In this document: positions 23,829-36,800 of the stretch, piece after piece | Numbering within the stretch: position 1 is the stretch's first letter | Layout: each line of letters starts with the position of its first letter | Source: an uncultured Eubacteriales bacterium | Lineage (GTDB): Bacteria > Bacillota > Clostridia > Christensenellales > UBA1242 | Reading direction: 5' to 3' | NCBI GenBank assembly: GCA_949031345.1 | Contig: CARNVA010000002.1 | Coordinates: 120,732-162,673, forward strand | Length of the DNA stretch: 41,942 nt | Position numbers and translations under genes: made by a program | The notes under the pieces: model-generated | What the model saw: the letters and a program-made list of their open reading frames with translations, nothing else | What the model was told of the DNA's origin: nothing | Databases searched by the model: none

Positions 23829-26800
23829 TTACTCATCAAAGTCACCGAAATCATCAAAAATATCAAGATTGTCAAGGTCATTCTTAGTTGTTTCTTCATA
23901 GATTTCTTTAACTTCAGCTGATTCTTCTTCTGCAGCATTATTCAAATGTTCATCAAAATCAAATATACCTTCAGCAAGGTCTTTTTCTGTATCTTGAGAT
24001 ATTGTATTTGGCTGATCTTGTTCATCCTGACTAAGCTCAGAAAGTGAAATTTCCTTATCTCCTTCTGCCAAAATCTTGACATCAAGTCCAAGAGCTTGCA
24101 ATTCTTTCACAAGCACCTTAAATGATTCAGGAATGCCAGGCTCTGCAATAGGAAGACCTTTGATAATTGATTCATAAGTTCTAAGACGGCCGTTAAGGTC
24201 ATCTGATTTAACTGTAAGCATTTCTTGGAGGATATGGCTTGCACCATAAGCTTCAAGAGCCCAAACTTCCATTTCACCAAATCTCTGTCCACCAAAGAGT
24301 GATTTTCCACCAAGTGGTTGTTGAGTGATAAGTGCATATGGACCAATTGAACGAGCATGGATTTTTGAGTCAACCATGTGTTCAAGTTTAAGCATATATT
24401 TAACTCCAACAGTTGAAAGGTTGTCAAATGGTTCACCTGTTCTTCCATCGTAAAGTTGAATTTTTCCGTCTGGTCTGAAATTATTTTCAGAAAGAAGTTC
24501 TTTAATGTCTTCCATTGTTGCACCATCAAATGCAGGAGTTGCAACTTTCCAGCCAAGAGTCTTAGCAACAAGTCCAAGATGCACTTCCATTACCTGACCG
24601 ATATTCATACGAGATGGAATACCAAGTGGACTGAGTACAATATCAATTGGCTGACCATTTGCCATATATGGCATATCAGCTTCTGGAAGCACAATTGAAA
24701 CAACACCCTTGTTTCCGTGACGACCTGACATTTTATCACCGACAGAAATCTTTCTTTTTTGTGCAACAGTGACCCTAACCAACATGTTTACACCAGGCTC
24801 TAGGTCATCTTTATTTTTCTTTGAGAACACTTGAACATCAACGACTACACCACCCTTACCATGTTGAACACGGAGAGATGTATCTCTTACATCTCTTGCT
24901 TTATCACCAAAGATAGCTCTTAAAAGTCTCTCTTCAGGTGTAAGGTCAGTTTCGCCCTTAGGTGTAACTTTTCCAACCAAGATATCATTTGGTTGTACTT
25001 CAGCACCAATTCTGATTATACCATTTTCATCAAGGTCTTTAAGTGCGTCTTCACCAAGGTTTGGAATATCGCGAGTGATAGCTTCATCACCAAGCTTAGT
25101 AGTACGGCACTTAATTTCATGATCATATAAAGTAATAGAAGTATAAACATCTTCTTTTACCAGTCTTTCATTGATTAAAATAGCGTCTTCAAAGTTTTGT
25201 CCTTCCCAGTTCATATAACCGATAAGAACATTTTTACCTACGGCAAGTTCTCCATTATCTGTTGAATAGCCATCAGTAAGTACATCTCCTTCACTTACCA
25301 TTTCACCCTTCACAACACAAGGTCTTTGGTTGAAGCACACATCGTCATTTGCTTTTGCAAACTTGATAAGTGAATAGATATCTTCTTGTCCATTTTCAGC
25401 AAGCACTCTAATTTCGTCAGCTGAAACATAAGTTACTTTTCCACTGTGTTTTGCAAGAATAACGCAACCGCTGTCATGTGCAGCAACTGCTTCCATACCA
25501 GTACCAACAATAGGAGCTTCTGGTTTAATTACAGGCACAGCCTGACGCTGCATGTTCGCACCCATAAGAGCACGGTTAGCTTCGTCTCCACTTACAAATG
25601 GAATAAGGCTGGTCGCAACAGAAATAAGCTGTTTTGGAGAAACATCCATATAGTCAACCTTGCTTGCTGGAACATCTATATTTGTAGAGCCGTGACGGCA
25701 AATAATATGGCTGTTTACAAAATGTCCTTCACTGTCAAGAGGCTCAATTGCCTGAGCAATATAGCTGTCGTTTTCGACATCAGCCATTTTATAAACGATA
25801 TCGTTTGTAACAACTCCTCTTTCTTTATCAACAACTCTATAAGGTGTTTCAAGGAAGCCATAATCATTTACTCTTACATAAGTTGCAAGCGTATTTAAAA
25901 GACCAATTGATTGACCTTCAGGTGTTTCAATAGGACAAATTCTGCCATAGTGAGTATAGTGAATATCACGAATTTCAGGGTCAGCTCTCTCCTTTTTAAT
26001 ACCTCCAGGTCCAATAGCAGAAACACGACGCTTCTGAGTAATACCTGAAAGAGGGTTTTTCTGATCCATGATTTGAGAGAGCTGTGATTGTGAGAAGAAA
26101 TCACGAAGCGCTTTATTTACTGCTTTAGGATTCATAATTTGAGAAGGTGTAACTTCGACAAATTCACGACCTTGAAGAGTTTCTTTAATATTTACAGAAA
26201 GTTTAGTAACTCCGCTTCTAAATGCATTGCAAGTAAGCTCACCTACTGTAGCTACTCTCTTATTTGAAAGGTGCTCAATCTTATCAATTCCAGCAAATCC
26301 TTCCAGAACATCAAGATATACAGAAACAGTAGCAAGAATATCATCCATAGTAAGAGTAGTTATTACAAGCTCTTTAGCATTTTCTTTAATTACCTTTAGA
26401 GCTTCTTCTTTTGAGCTTGTTTCACTTAAAATTTGTTTAAGCACAGGATTGTAAACATCTTCAAATATTCCAAGCTCTTCTTGACAGCAGTCAAGCACTT
26501 TTGACAAAGTAACACGATTGTTACCTCTCATAAGATGACGCTTGCCGTTGAATTGAATCCAAACTTCATTTACGCCAGCATTTTGCACTCTATCGGCACT
26601 TTCTTTATTAAATTCTTCGCCAGCTTTTACAAGAATTTCACCATCAACAACGATATTATCTGCATTGATAAGTCCTGGAAGTCTTTCTCTTAAAGCAAGT
26701 TTTTTATTTACTTTATAACGACCCACTTTAGAAAGATTATAATAAGCATCTGTAAAGAATGAAGCATTTAAGAAGCTTCTTGTACTTTCAACTGAAGGCA

Positions 26801-27530
26801 CATCTGTTGGTCTTGTCTTTCTTGAAAATTCAAGCAAGCACTCTTCTTGAGTTGTTTGAGTTTCTTTGTCAATAACATATTTAATATAACGATTGTCACC
26901 AAAAAGTCTTACAATTTCTTCGTTTGTAAAGCCAAAGCATTTTAAGAATACACCAAGACTGATTACGCTCTTTCTTTCAAGAACAATCTTAAGATTTTCG
27001 TTTGCCCCCTGCTTAATTTCAATCCATGTACCATGCACTGGTATCATTTGTGCTTTCAATGTGGCATTATTCTCTTTTTCTCTTGTCATATAAACACTTG
27101 GAGCTCTGACAATTTGGTTGATAACAACTCTTTCAATTCCATTGAATATGAAAGAACCTTGGTCTGTCATCATTGGCACATCACCCATAAACACTTCTTG
27201 TTCAACCGCTTGTCCAGTTTCTTCAACGACAAAACGAGCCTTAACTTTTAAAGGTGCGCAATAAGTAGCTCCTCTTCTTTTGCACTCTTTAATATCATAT
27301 TTTGGCTCTTGAAATGGTAGAATTTCAGTTATATACAATTTTGCCTTGCCTGAATAGTCAGTAATTGGGAAAAATTCATCTAATGTTTTCTTTATTCCCT
27401 TTTCTAAAAACTCTTTATAAGATTTTTTCTGAATTTCGAGAAGTGCAGGGACTTTCATAAGCTCTTCGCAATGACCAAAAGTCATTCTCTCTACTTTTCC
27501 TTGTTTAACTTTTCTTACATTGACAGACAT
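23829..27530 (-). CDS. rpoB: RNA polymerase subunit beta
   Basis: 1233 residues with standard beta landmarks: FIFNGIERVVINQIVRAP, the rifampicin region FFSQSQLSQIMDQ (near residues 478-490), HYTHYGRICPIETPEGQ, GYNWEGQN-like NWEGQNFEDA, and SVGDKMSGRHGNKGV. The acidic C-terminal extension (residues after about 1170) is rich in Asp and Glu. Gln499 (plus bases 26034-26036) replaces the His corresponding to E. coli 526. AAGGAGA precedes the ATG. Its upstream neighbour is the giant lipoprotein gene rather than rplJ/rplL. Confidence 0.98.
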   Translation of the reverse strand: MSVNVRKVKQGKVERMTFGHCEELMKVPALLEIQKKSYKEFLEKGIKKTLDEFFPITDYSGKAKLYITEILPFQEPKYDIKECKRRGATYCAPLKVKARFVVEETGQAVEQEVFMGDVPMMTDQGSFIFNGIERVVINQIVRAPSVYMTREKENNATLKAQMIPVHGTWIEIKQGANENLKIVLERKSVISLGVFLKCFGFTNEEIVRLFGDNRYIKYVIDKETQTTQEECLLEFSRKTRPTDVPSVESTRSFLNASFFTDAYYNLSKVGRYKVNKKLALRERLPGLINADNIVVDGEILVKAGEEFNKESADRVQNAGVNEVWIQFNGKRHLMRGNNRVTLSKVLDCCQEELGIFEDVYNPVLKQILSETSSKEEALKVIKENAKELVITTLTMDDILATVSVYLDVLEGFAGIDKIEHLSNKRVATVGELTCNAFRSGVTKLSVNIKETLQGREFVEVTPSQIMNPKAVNKALRDFFSQSQLSQIMDQKNPLSGITQKRRVSAIGPGGIKKERADPEIRDIHYTHYGRICPIETPEGQSIGLLNTLATYVRVNDYGFLETPYRVVDKERGVVTNDIVYKMADVENDSYIAQAIEPLDSEGHFVNSHIICRHGSTNIDVPASKVDYMDVSPKQLISVATSLIPFVSGDEANRALMGANMQRQAVPVIKPEAPIVGTGMEAVAAHDSGCVILAKHSGKVTYVSADEIRVLAENGQEDIYSLIKFAKANDDVCFNQRPCVVKGEMVSEGDVLTDGYSTDNGELAVGKNVLIGYMNWEGQNFEDAILINERLVKEDVYTSITLYDHEIKCRTTKLGDEAITRDIPNLGEDALKDLDENGIIRIGAEVQPNDILVGKVTPKGETDLTPEERLLRAIFGDKARDVRDTSLRVQHGKGGVVVDVQVFSKKNKDDLEPGVNMLVRVTVAQKRKISVGDKMSGRHGNKGVVSIVLPEADMPYMANGQPIDIVLSPLGIPSRMNIGQVMEVHLGLVAKTLGWKVATPAFDGATMEDIKELLSENNFRPDGKIQLYDGRTGEPFDNLSTVGVKYMLKLEHMVDSKIHARSIGPYALITQQPLGGKSLFGGQRFGEMEVWALEAYGASHILQEMLTVKSDDLNGRLRTYESIIKGLPIAEPGIPESFKVLVKELQALGLDVKILAEGDKEISLSELSQDEQDQPNTISQDTEKDLAEGIFDFDEHLNNAAEEESAEVKEIYEETTKNDLDNLDIFDDFGDFDE

Positions 27531-27651
27531 TTATCTCTCCTTAACATAGTGATTGATATAACATAAAAAAAGCCTTTATGGCACAAAAAGCCCATAACAG
27601 CCCCAAAACTATTAAGTTACTTAATAAAAATATGCTTCACAATCACGAATA
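27531..27651 (-). promoter_or_regulatory. structured 5' leader of rpoB
   Basis: About 120 nt between the predicted start (near 27651) and the rpoB ATG. In transcript order it holds a 15-nt inverted repeat (ATTAAGT/ACTTAAT, 27611-27625), then a TTATGG/CCATAA stem (27576-27581 with 27592-27597) followed after 4-5 nt by a T run (plus bases 27564-27571), which looks like a weak terminator or attenuator. The binding site AAGGAGA follows. Confidence 0.5.
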
Positions 27652-27657
27652 TTTACA

Positions 27658-27687
27658 ATTATATCAAATTCTTTAATTTCATGTCAA
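27658..27687 (-). promoter_or_regulatory. consensus promoter of rpoBC
   Basis: Minus strand: TTGACA (27682-27687), 18-nt spacer, TATAAT (27658-27663), with A/T-rich DNA upstream that could serve as UP elements. Confidence 0.85.
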
Positions 27688-27831
27688 TACTTTTTCGACC
27701 TTTTTTAAAAAATTATACAAAAATTTTTATATTTTTTTTGCAAAAAAGGCAATATTTTGTCAACTTGCAAAAATTTTAAACAATTTATCAATTAAATTAA
27801 GAAAAATAATCAGAAAAAAGCCGAGCAAAAC

Positions 27832-27866
27832 AAAAAAAAAGCGTCAGCTTAAAGCCAACACTTTTT
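27832..27866 (-). terminator. terminator of the giant lipoprotein gene
   Basis: On the minus strand GTGTTGGCT pairs with AGCTGACGC (with G-U pairs), preceded by A and followed by nine T. It sits just after the stop at 27873. The stretch from here to the rpoB promoter (about 27690-27830) is AT-rich and holds nothing else I recognise. Confidence 0.82.
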
Positions 27867-27872
27867 CGATTG

Positions 27873-30800
27873 CTAAATATATTCTTGCCCTGTCCAAGTA
27901 AAGCTGTTTTCAATAAACAATGTACTGAAAGCTTCATTGCTTGTCTTCCAAATTTCAGTCAAGGTTACATCAATTGCAGAATCTTCCACAAATTTTCCGT
28001 CTGCCAATCTTGTATAACCTTTTTCCCCTGAATCGATACCCTGTCTATAATATTCTCCATCACTTCCTCTGAACAATGTATTGCAACACAACTTAGTTTC
28101 ATCCAAAATATATTTATTTTGCGTTTGAGTTGCACCACTGCCAATATTTTCAGTGAAAATATATTTATTGTGAGTGTCTGGATTTTTTACAAATACTGCA
28201 ACAGCTTTTGTGTTTGAACCAGAAGGCTTATAATAAGTACTATAAGTTTTATTTAATACATTATAGAATATTGACTCATTTGCATCAAATTTACTATTTG
28301 AAGTTACTGCCTCGCCAATTTGATACTTATTGCCATATAAACCTTGTAAACTTTTCATATTTAAACCACTGCTGATATCAGTAGAAGACAATTCTTGCAT
28401 ATACCCCACCGAAGATTTACCGAAATTGTTTACTGACAATTGTATTGGAAGTGCTTTTGCCCTTGAAGTAAATTCAACCAAATTCTTTGATAAACCCTTG
28501 TAAATAACATTTGAGCTTGCCCCTGAATCTGAAGTTGATTGACTTCCGCCAAGGAAATACACCCTTTCAAAATTATTATTTTGATTATTATTTGAGGTTA
28601 TATTATAAGTAAAATTGATTTTGTCATTATCTTTTATAGAGCCAAAATCTACATTTGCACCTAATGCTCTTGAATCATAAACTTCCGCTTTAATCTTTGA
28701 AGTTGTATAACAATATGAAAGTGTAGGTATCTTTTCACCTTCACACATTCCAATAAGTCCACCAACACTTGCAGTTGAAGCAATACCTGTAGTAAATGTT
28801 GTAATGTTTAAATCTGCTTGACAATAACTGTTTATCATTTCAAGTGCTGCAAAATCAGTATTTCTTATTTTTGCAACAATGCCGCCAAGACATGGATTTT
28901 CTCTCTTTCCTGAAATAGTAAGAGTTTTTGACTTAACAGCAACACTATCTATTACGAGAGCTGTAGAAACACCGCCTACTGCCCCACCAAGAATAGAAGA
29001 TGAAGCAAAATCTGCATTTACTACGCAATCTTTTATTGTAGAGATTATACCTGATGCACCAATTACTGTACCAACAAGACCTCCAACATTTTCAATCGCA
29101 GTTTCATTTTCTGCATTTGAAATTCTGAAACTTTGTTCTATCTGCGAATTTTCAATTGTTCCGCCACAAAGTTTTCCAGCAATTCCACCAACGCCCACAG
29201 CAGCCTTTGGCACACTTGAGAACGAAGATTCAATAGCTTTATTATTTGAAACATAAGCATGCCCCAAATATCCGGCAACTTCACCAGCAACATAGCCTGC
29301 ATAATGGTTTGACCTCATTCTGAAGCCTGGCTCGACATCTACAAAAGTATATTCAACTTTTGCGCCCTGACCTAAGCCACCAAATGCCAAACCTGTTCTG
29401 CTGCCTACTATTGTTTGAATGCTGTCAACATGAGAATTAAATATTTTTCCATTACCTGCAAAACCAACAATACCACCAGCATAAGAATAACTGCTTTCTT
29501 GCCCAGCAGACTCGGTATATGTGTAGTCATTTATTGGAGAATAAACTGCCCATACATTTGCGTTGCTGTAAACATCTTTAATTTCAAAGGAAGAAACAGC
29601 TCTTCCCACAATGCCGCCAACAAAATTGAGTCCAGAAACGGAAGCAAGATTGTATGGTTGTGCATCAACTTTTATATCATATATGAAACCATATTTCAAA
29701 GTACCTGCCAGCGTGCCGACATTATTTGTATTGTTAAATACAACTTCTCTTGGTTTGATAATTAAGTTTTTCACAGAGCCAATCTTGTTTGCCGCATAAC
29801 CAATTTGCGAGAACATTCCTCCATTTGTGCGGCTGTCCATATAAACAAGGCCTATATTTGAAATTTCCATTCCATTTCCTTCAAGATTACCAGCATAGAT
29901 AACCTTATAAAGATTTGAATGTCCTTCAAATTCTGCATAACTTATATCACATAAAATTCTGTAATTTGTAGTATTTATATAGTTTGAAGCAGTTTGATTT
30001 AATATTTCTGCTTCCATTGTATTGGCATCAGTAATCAATCTAGGATTATGCAATGAGCCTCTATCTGGAGCTTGAGAGTCATCCAAATAGAAATAAGTCA
30101 CATTTCCAGTAGCTTCATCTATTTCAGAATATGCAAAGTTTCTGATAGATAATACTCTGACATTTGGAGAAACCAAAGCAAGTCTATTTAAACCAAAAGT
30201 AATTACTTCTTGTCTATAAACTGTATTACTTTGATCATTTCCATCGTCTCCTGGCAAAATAATCTTCTCAGTTGTTGGAATGTATTCAATATACTGATTT
30301 GATTGGTGACCACGAGAGAAAAACCAAACAGATTTTGTGCTTAAGTTTTCATCATATGAATAATGACTGAAGTATTTTTCAACATTTGCGAATTGTCCTT
30401 GAGTCAATCTTTCAACACCTTTATATTCAACAGCATATAAAGATACATTGATGTTTTTATTGTCTGAGTGTCCAAAACCGTAATGCCCTTGAGCAAGCAT
30501 TTCTTCATTTTTATCTTCATTTGAAACCATGATATTATAGAAATAATAGCAATTTTCAAATACACCTTTCACACCATCGATAGTTTCTGCCCTTGCAAAA
30601 CCAGCAGAAGCAGTAGTATTGCTTCGTAACACTGAAAGTGAGAAACAATTTCTGATTTTTCCGCTGTTTCTATATGCAAAGCCTGCCATTTCTGAAAGCG
30701 TCTTTGAAAGGTCGATATCTGTGTAACAATCTTTAATTGTACCCTCATTACTATAAATAAATCCGCCGCCAGCAAGCGTAGAAACTATGCTGCTGTTGTT

Positions 30801-33800
30801 GTCTTTGCTGTACAGACTTGCACTCGATTGTCCGCCAGAAACAAAACTTGTAATAATCTGTGCGTCATTTGAATTGCTTATTGCAAAACCTGCAATATGT
30901 TGATCATATTGAGAGTTGTTGATAAGGTTGCCTTCTTTGAAATAGCACCCTGCAACTTTCCTATTATTTTGTGCAACTACACCTGCAAGATTGTATGGCA
31001 TTTTTGCATTTAAACTTACGCCGCAATTAGTTATATATCCACTATTTCCACCAACAAGACCACCTGCATAACTGCTTCCAGTCAACGCATTATCAGCTTT
31101 TATTGTCAGATAATACTTATTTCCAGCAACAGTATTTGAAATTACTTGACAATTGCTTATTATACCCGCATTTTGCGCCGCAATTGTACCAAACATGAAA
31201 CTTTCGGAAGTTGTAACAAATTTTACAGTTTTAAGACCAAAAAGACCATAAACAGAGTCATTAGGATCGGTATTTTCATCCGAGCCGTCGTTTGCTGATG
31301 TATAGTTTACAATTAAGTTTTTGACAATAGAGCCTGTTTCAATAGTGCTGAATATGCCTATTTCTGAAAGGGAGCCCATATCATAAGTGCCTGCAAAATT
31401 GATTGCATGACCATTTCCATCAAATGAAGCAAAATCACCAACGATTGGTGTAAATGCCTTTACTCCACCCTCTTCATCACTGGTTGAAGGAAGCGTTATA
31501 TCATTTAATAAGATATAATATCCACCTTGTTGCATTTTGACAAAATCTGAATAAGTGTAAATTGGAATTGGACTTTCTGCACTGCTTGTTGAATAAACAT
31601 TCATAACAAACTGAGTTTCAATTTTCTCTTGCGCTGCACCCTCAATATAATTTTCAGCAGTATAAATTCCACTATTTACATTATAATATCCTTCAAAAGT
31701 AAAATAATAGAATTTTTCTTCAGGCGCATGTGTACGCTTAGGAATTACACTTAAACCATCAGAATTGAAATAATAGTTGCTGTGCTGCTTGTTCTGCCCA
31801 TTTGCTTCATAGCCAAGCATATATTGTTGTCTTTCTTCGGTTGTTGAGCCAGCCATTTTATAGTCTGGTTGGTCATCTGTGATAAGATTGGTAATGGTGT
31901 TCCATTTTCCATATCTTTCAAGACTTCTCATAAACTCTTCAATCTTATTTTCAACTCCAGTGATAGCTGATGAATATTCAATGAAAGAATATAAGTCTAC
32001 AGCAAAGGTAATTTGAGTACCAACCTGAATATTTATTATTCCGTCTCCCATACCTCTTACAATATCTGAGTTTTTATCTCGATCATTGTTGTAGTTTACA
32101 ACATATTCATAAACCACAATTCGAGTTTGACTTTCAGCATTTCTTACAGTCTCACCATCTTGTTGTGACGCCGAAGTTGTAAGCACAAATTCATTGTTTG
32201 GATAGTCAATGTTTGCATCTGTTATTGTTAAATACCAACTGCCATTTTCATAAGAAATTTTTCCTAAACTTGAATTTGAAACTATGTTGATTGCATCATG
32301 CTTAAAGCCATAAGAGTTGATATTCAGCTTATATTTAAGACCTCTTGCAACCTTATAGGTCATATAATAACCATTTTGATTTGAAATGCCCTCTTTGCCA
32401 TCAATTTCAACAGCAACATAATTTTGAAGTTTAATAGTCAGATTTTTGCCTGCACTATAAATTACTTTTCCATCTTTGTAAGCTGAAATATTTACTCTGC
32501 AATTTGATAAATCTATTACATTGCTTGAGCTTGTGTCATATTTGATATATACAACACCATTATAAGGATTAAAACCTTTCTTATCATTCTTGCCGCTTTC
32601 TCCATAAACAGAAACAAGCTCTTCAAGAGTGAGTTTTAAGCCTTTTGAAACAATTGAGCCTGCAATCATACCCTCTTCAAAAAGTTTTTTATGATTTTCA
32701 GCCACTTCATTTTGATATCTAGCAACCAAACTAAACGCTGCTAGTGAGTGACCACTTTCATAATTTGCGTCATCATTTTCAATCAAAATGTAATCAAAAT
32801 CACTGTCTTCTGGATTTATTGTGAATGACAACAATCCACTTTGACCTGGATAAGCAAGGTCTGAAGATGAAGATAGAGTCATAGATTTATTCAGTTGGTC
32901 AAGAGATGTGTAATTGTCAATAACAATTGAAGTAACCCCTGTTCTTTCAAAATCTATATAAATTGTACGCATCTTCGACGAATTGCTTCTTGTTTGAAGA
33001 TTTAATGTATAAATTCCATATATTTCATTATTGTATCTATCTTTGTAAATTTGAGCATCGCGATTTATTGAAATTTCAAGATTATACTTAATCTCGTATG
33101 TTCCATTATCATAAGTTTTTGTACTAGTTTTTGTAATAGAAACATTGAATAGTTTTTCTTTGTCTGAAGTAAGTTGATATTCTTGTCCTTTCAAATCACC
33201 TTGCAAAGCTTGATTTTCAAGTCCTAGAATGTGAACATAAGGATTTTTTTCATTTTCATCGGTTGAAATTATAGTTATTTCTTCAATGATGGTCTTGCTT
33301 GTCTGAATTGGGACATTATTATAATTTTTATTTTTTATCTCTAATGCACCATATTTATAATCAACTTCAGCGTTATCAAGCACCCTATTTGTCTGTGCAA
33401 AATAAACATCATCATCTTGAGTAACTTTAAGCATAGGCACTATTCTAAGTTTATAATATCCCTGCACAGAGTTATCAAGTCTTCTAATAGTAATTGTTTG
33501 ACCAATGACATTTATTTCAAGACTGCTTTCAATTGGATTTCCATCTTTGTCAAAAGACGCAGGATTACCAAGCTCATCATAGAAATAAATTGGTTTTTCA
33601 ACACCATCAATAGTTTGTTTTTCAACAATTATTGAAACATCAGCGGTAACTTCAGTATTTGCAGCCAAATAGAAGTAAACTCCACCAAAATATGAAGCAC
33701 CTTTATCATTTGAGCTGAAACTTAAAGTTTTATCTTCAGCAAAAGTATATCTTGGCAAAACATACAATGACGCAGAATTATTTCCTCGCAATTCAACAGT

Positions 33801-36800
33801 TGTTTTATCAACAGGCACTGAAGATGCTGATGCTGCTGGATAAACAATCGAATGCTTATCTTCTTCCGCAACCATAGATTCAGAATCAAAATAGTTTACC
33901 ACATAAATATAGAAACTAAGCGCTTCATTTGTATTAAGCACACTTGAAGCTGTAAGCAACGCAAGACCTGTCTTTTTGATGGTAAATTTGCCCATACTAT
34001 CAACATCTAAAATATCTTTAGAAAGTGAAGTAAATGTCATTTCACCATTTATTTTAATTGGGTAAAGCTTGCTTGTTGTACTTACCCTATTAAGCACAGG
34101 GTCTATTGCCATTTGAAGAGATGACATATCATTATCAATTACTGACGCAACCTCAAAATAATAAGCATAATAAATATCTTTATTTCCTTTGCCAGTCTTG
34201 CTTATCATTTTATTGTTGAAATTTTCTTCAACTGAAAGATATTTTAAATCTCCTTTGGCAAACTTCATTTGTTCATTGACAATTTTTCTGTTGTTGTCTT
34301 CTGCAACAATTATAAAATCACCATAATAAGCCGTTTTATTTGTATTTACATAAAGTGGCTTCTTGTTTACTACTGGCGTTCCATGCTCATCTGTTTCGTT
34401 TTCATACTCTATTTCAAGATAATTTCTTGAAAGATATGAAAATGCATTTACAGCGATATTTGGAGCATCAATATTTAATGATGAAATTCCATGACTAGCA
34501 TTTCCAAAACCCAATAGATTTATTATGTCATTTTTGTCAAAATCGTTATTGCCGTTTAAGCTAGGATAAGGATTGCTGTTGTTATAAAGCACAAGCATAG
34601 AGCTTTCTTCATTTATTTTTCCATCATCCACTGCCTGAACAGCAAAAGCATTCGTCAAGTTTACCCTTTCTGCAACAAACGCAAAAAGTGAAACTTCAGC
34701 AACCATGCCTTTATTAAGACCTCTTACAAATGTTCTTACAGTAATTCCAGAAAATTTATTTGAATCACTTACATCTGAAATTTTTCCGACAACACCACTG
34801 ACATATCCATAACTCCAAACTTCACCACCAACAAGTAAGCCCCTTCCTGCCTCGAAGTCAAAGTTTTCTTCAGTTTCATTTTCATCTTCAGTCTTGTATG
34901 CCAAATATGGATTAAACTCAACTGTATTATTTAATACACTATTATAACCACCTATAATTTGACTTTGCAAGCCACTGCTAGAGCCCACCAAGCCACCAGT
35001 ATAAATATTTAAGTTTGTAACTTGAGAAACTTCATTTTCATAATTTGTTTTGATTTTAGAGAAAGCCATGTAGTTTGAATAGCCAGTGAAAGACAACTTA
35101 TTACTGTCAACCTTTCTGATAATGCCTGTATTTTCACCTACAAGTCCACCTATATATTTGCTGTTGCTGTTTACAACATAATTTACATTAACAAAATCAT
35201 TCATCATGACAGTAATTCTTGGAGTCTTTCCCGCATAAGAAATTCTGCCATAATCTTTTCCGATAGAAATTACATTTCCGCTTGCATCTGTTTTAATATT
35301 GTCATAGTCTGCCTTATTGATTGATCTTGTATTTGAATCATCGCTTTCAAACAAGGTAAAATCTTGAATAATTTCACCTTCAGTATTTCGACCAACAAGC
35401 CCACCAAAGAAGCTAGTAGCCCCACCTATTTCAACATTTGAGCTTGTAATTACAGCACCGACATTTATAAGCCTGCCCTTATTTTCACCTGCGACCAATC
35501 CAATATAAGCTTGATCAATTGTGCTTATATTAAAGCTGCCTTCAAATTGAACATATTCAATGTATGCCCCTTCTGCAATGCTGCTGAAAAGTCCATAGTG
35601 ACTTTGATTATTATAAGCTTTTGAAATTTCAATTCCTGAAATTCCAGAATATTCATTCAAACCAATAATAGAGCCTTTCAATTCGCCAAGTGGCAACAGA
35701 TTTGAAATAGTAGAAGCATCAATAGTTGATTTAATTTGATAGTGTGCTGACAAATTATCTTTAATAGCAAGAAGATCATCGGTATTCTTAATTAAAAATC
35801 TATTTTTTCTTGTTCCATTTGCAAATTTTGCTTTAATAGGTTTAACAAATTCACTATATCCGCTTCGCAAGTTTCCACTTACATCCAGCCAGTCTTTTGC
35901 AACAATAGAAATTTTTGCAACCATTTCTTCTTGATAAGCCTGTACTGCCGCAATAAACTTTTCATCAACTTTAAAGGTGACTTGTGTTTTTCCATTGCTT
36001 ACTATATAACTGATAGAGCCTTCTGGGAACATTTGATAAGTTGTCTTATCATCTCCCTCACCTGCCATCACAACACCGCCGCTTATAAGTGCAACAATTT
36101 CACCATTTGTCGCGTCAGCATTTGTTGGATAAGCAATAACACTTTGCTGTGGCTCAAAAATCGAAAATTGAAGCTCCGTCGTGCTTTCCTGCAAGGTAAT
36201 TCTTTCAACTTCTTTATATGGCAAGATATTTATGTATACAACAAATGAATAAAGTTGACTGTATTGCATTACATGGGCAATAAGTCTTATTCTTCCTCCA
36301 TTGGTATTTGTTGGATAGGCAGTAAACACCAATCGCTCGGTATCAAAAGTACCAAAAGTGCCAACAGTGTAGATGTTTGATTGTGTTGCTGAATAATACA
36401 TATTTTTAAGCTCTCTATTATCTTTTGAGATAATTTCATCACTTTCAAAATAGATATATTCTTGAGAAAATTTTGCTGGAACATACTTGTTTGAAGATGG
36501 TGCTTTAAACAAATATGCTTCAGTATTGGCAAGAGAAACTTCAAGTTTAGCTTCTCTAAGCTCACTGCTGTGAGTGTTTGTGTAAACATTTACATAGTTT
36601 GCGCTTGTATTTGATGGATATTGATTATTTAAGCCATCGCTTACTTTGTAAACATAAATGTCATTTGCAAGCTCATAGGTAACAAGCTCTATTGTATATT
36701 CAATACTTGTATTGCTTCTCTTAAAGTCTTCTATTGCATAGCCTTGAACGGTAAATATAATGTTATATCTTCCGCATTGACTTGAATAAATTAAATAAGA

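Noticed and set aside
28700..31560. DNA-level tandem repeats in the giant gene
   Set aside because: The repetition is at protein level (GLUG motifs) and too diverged to be direct DNA repeats.
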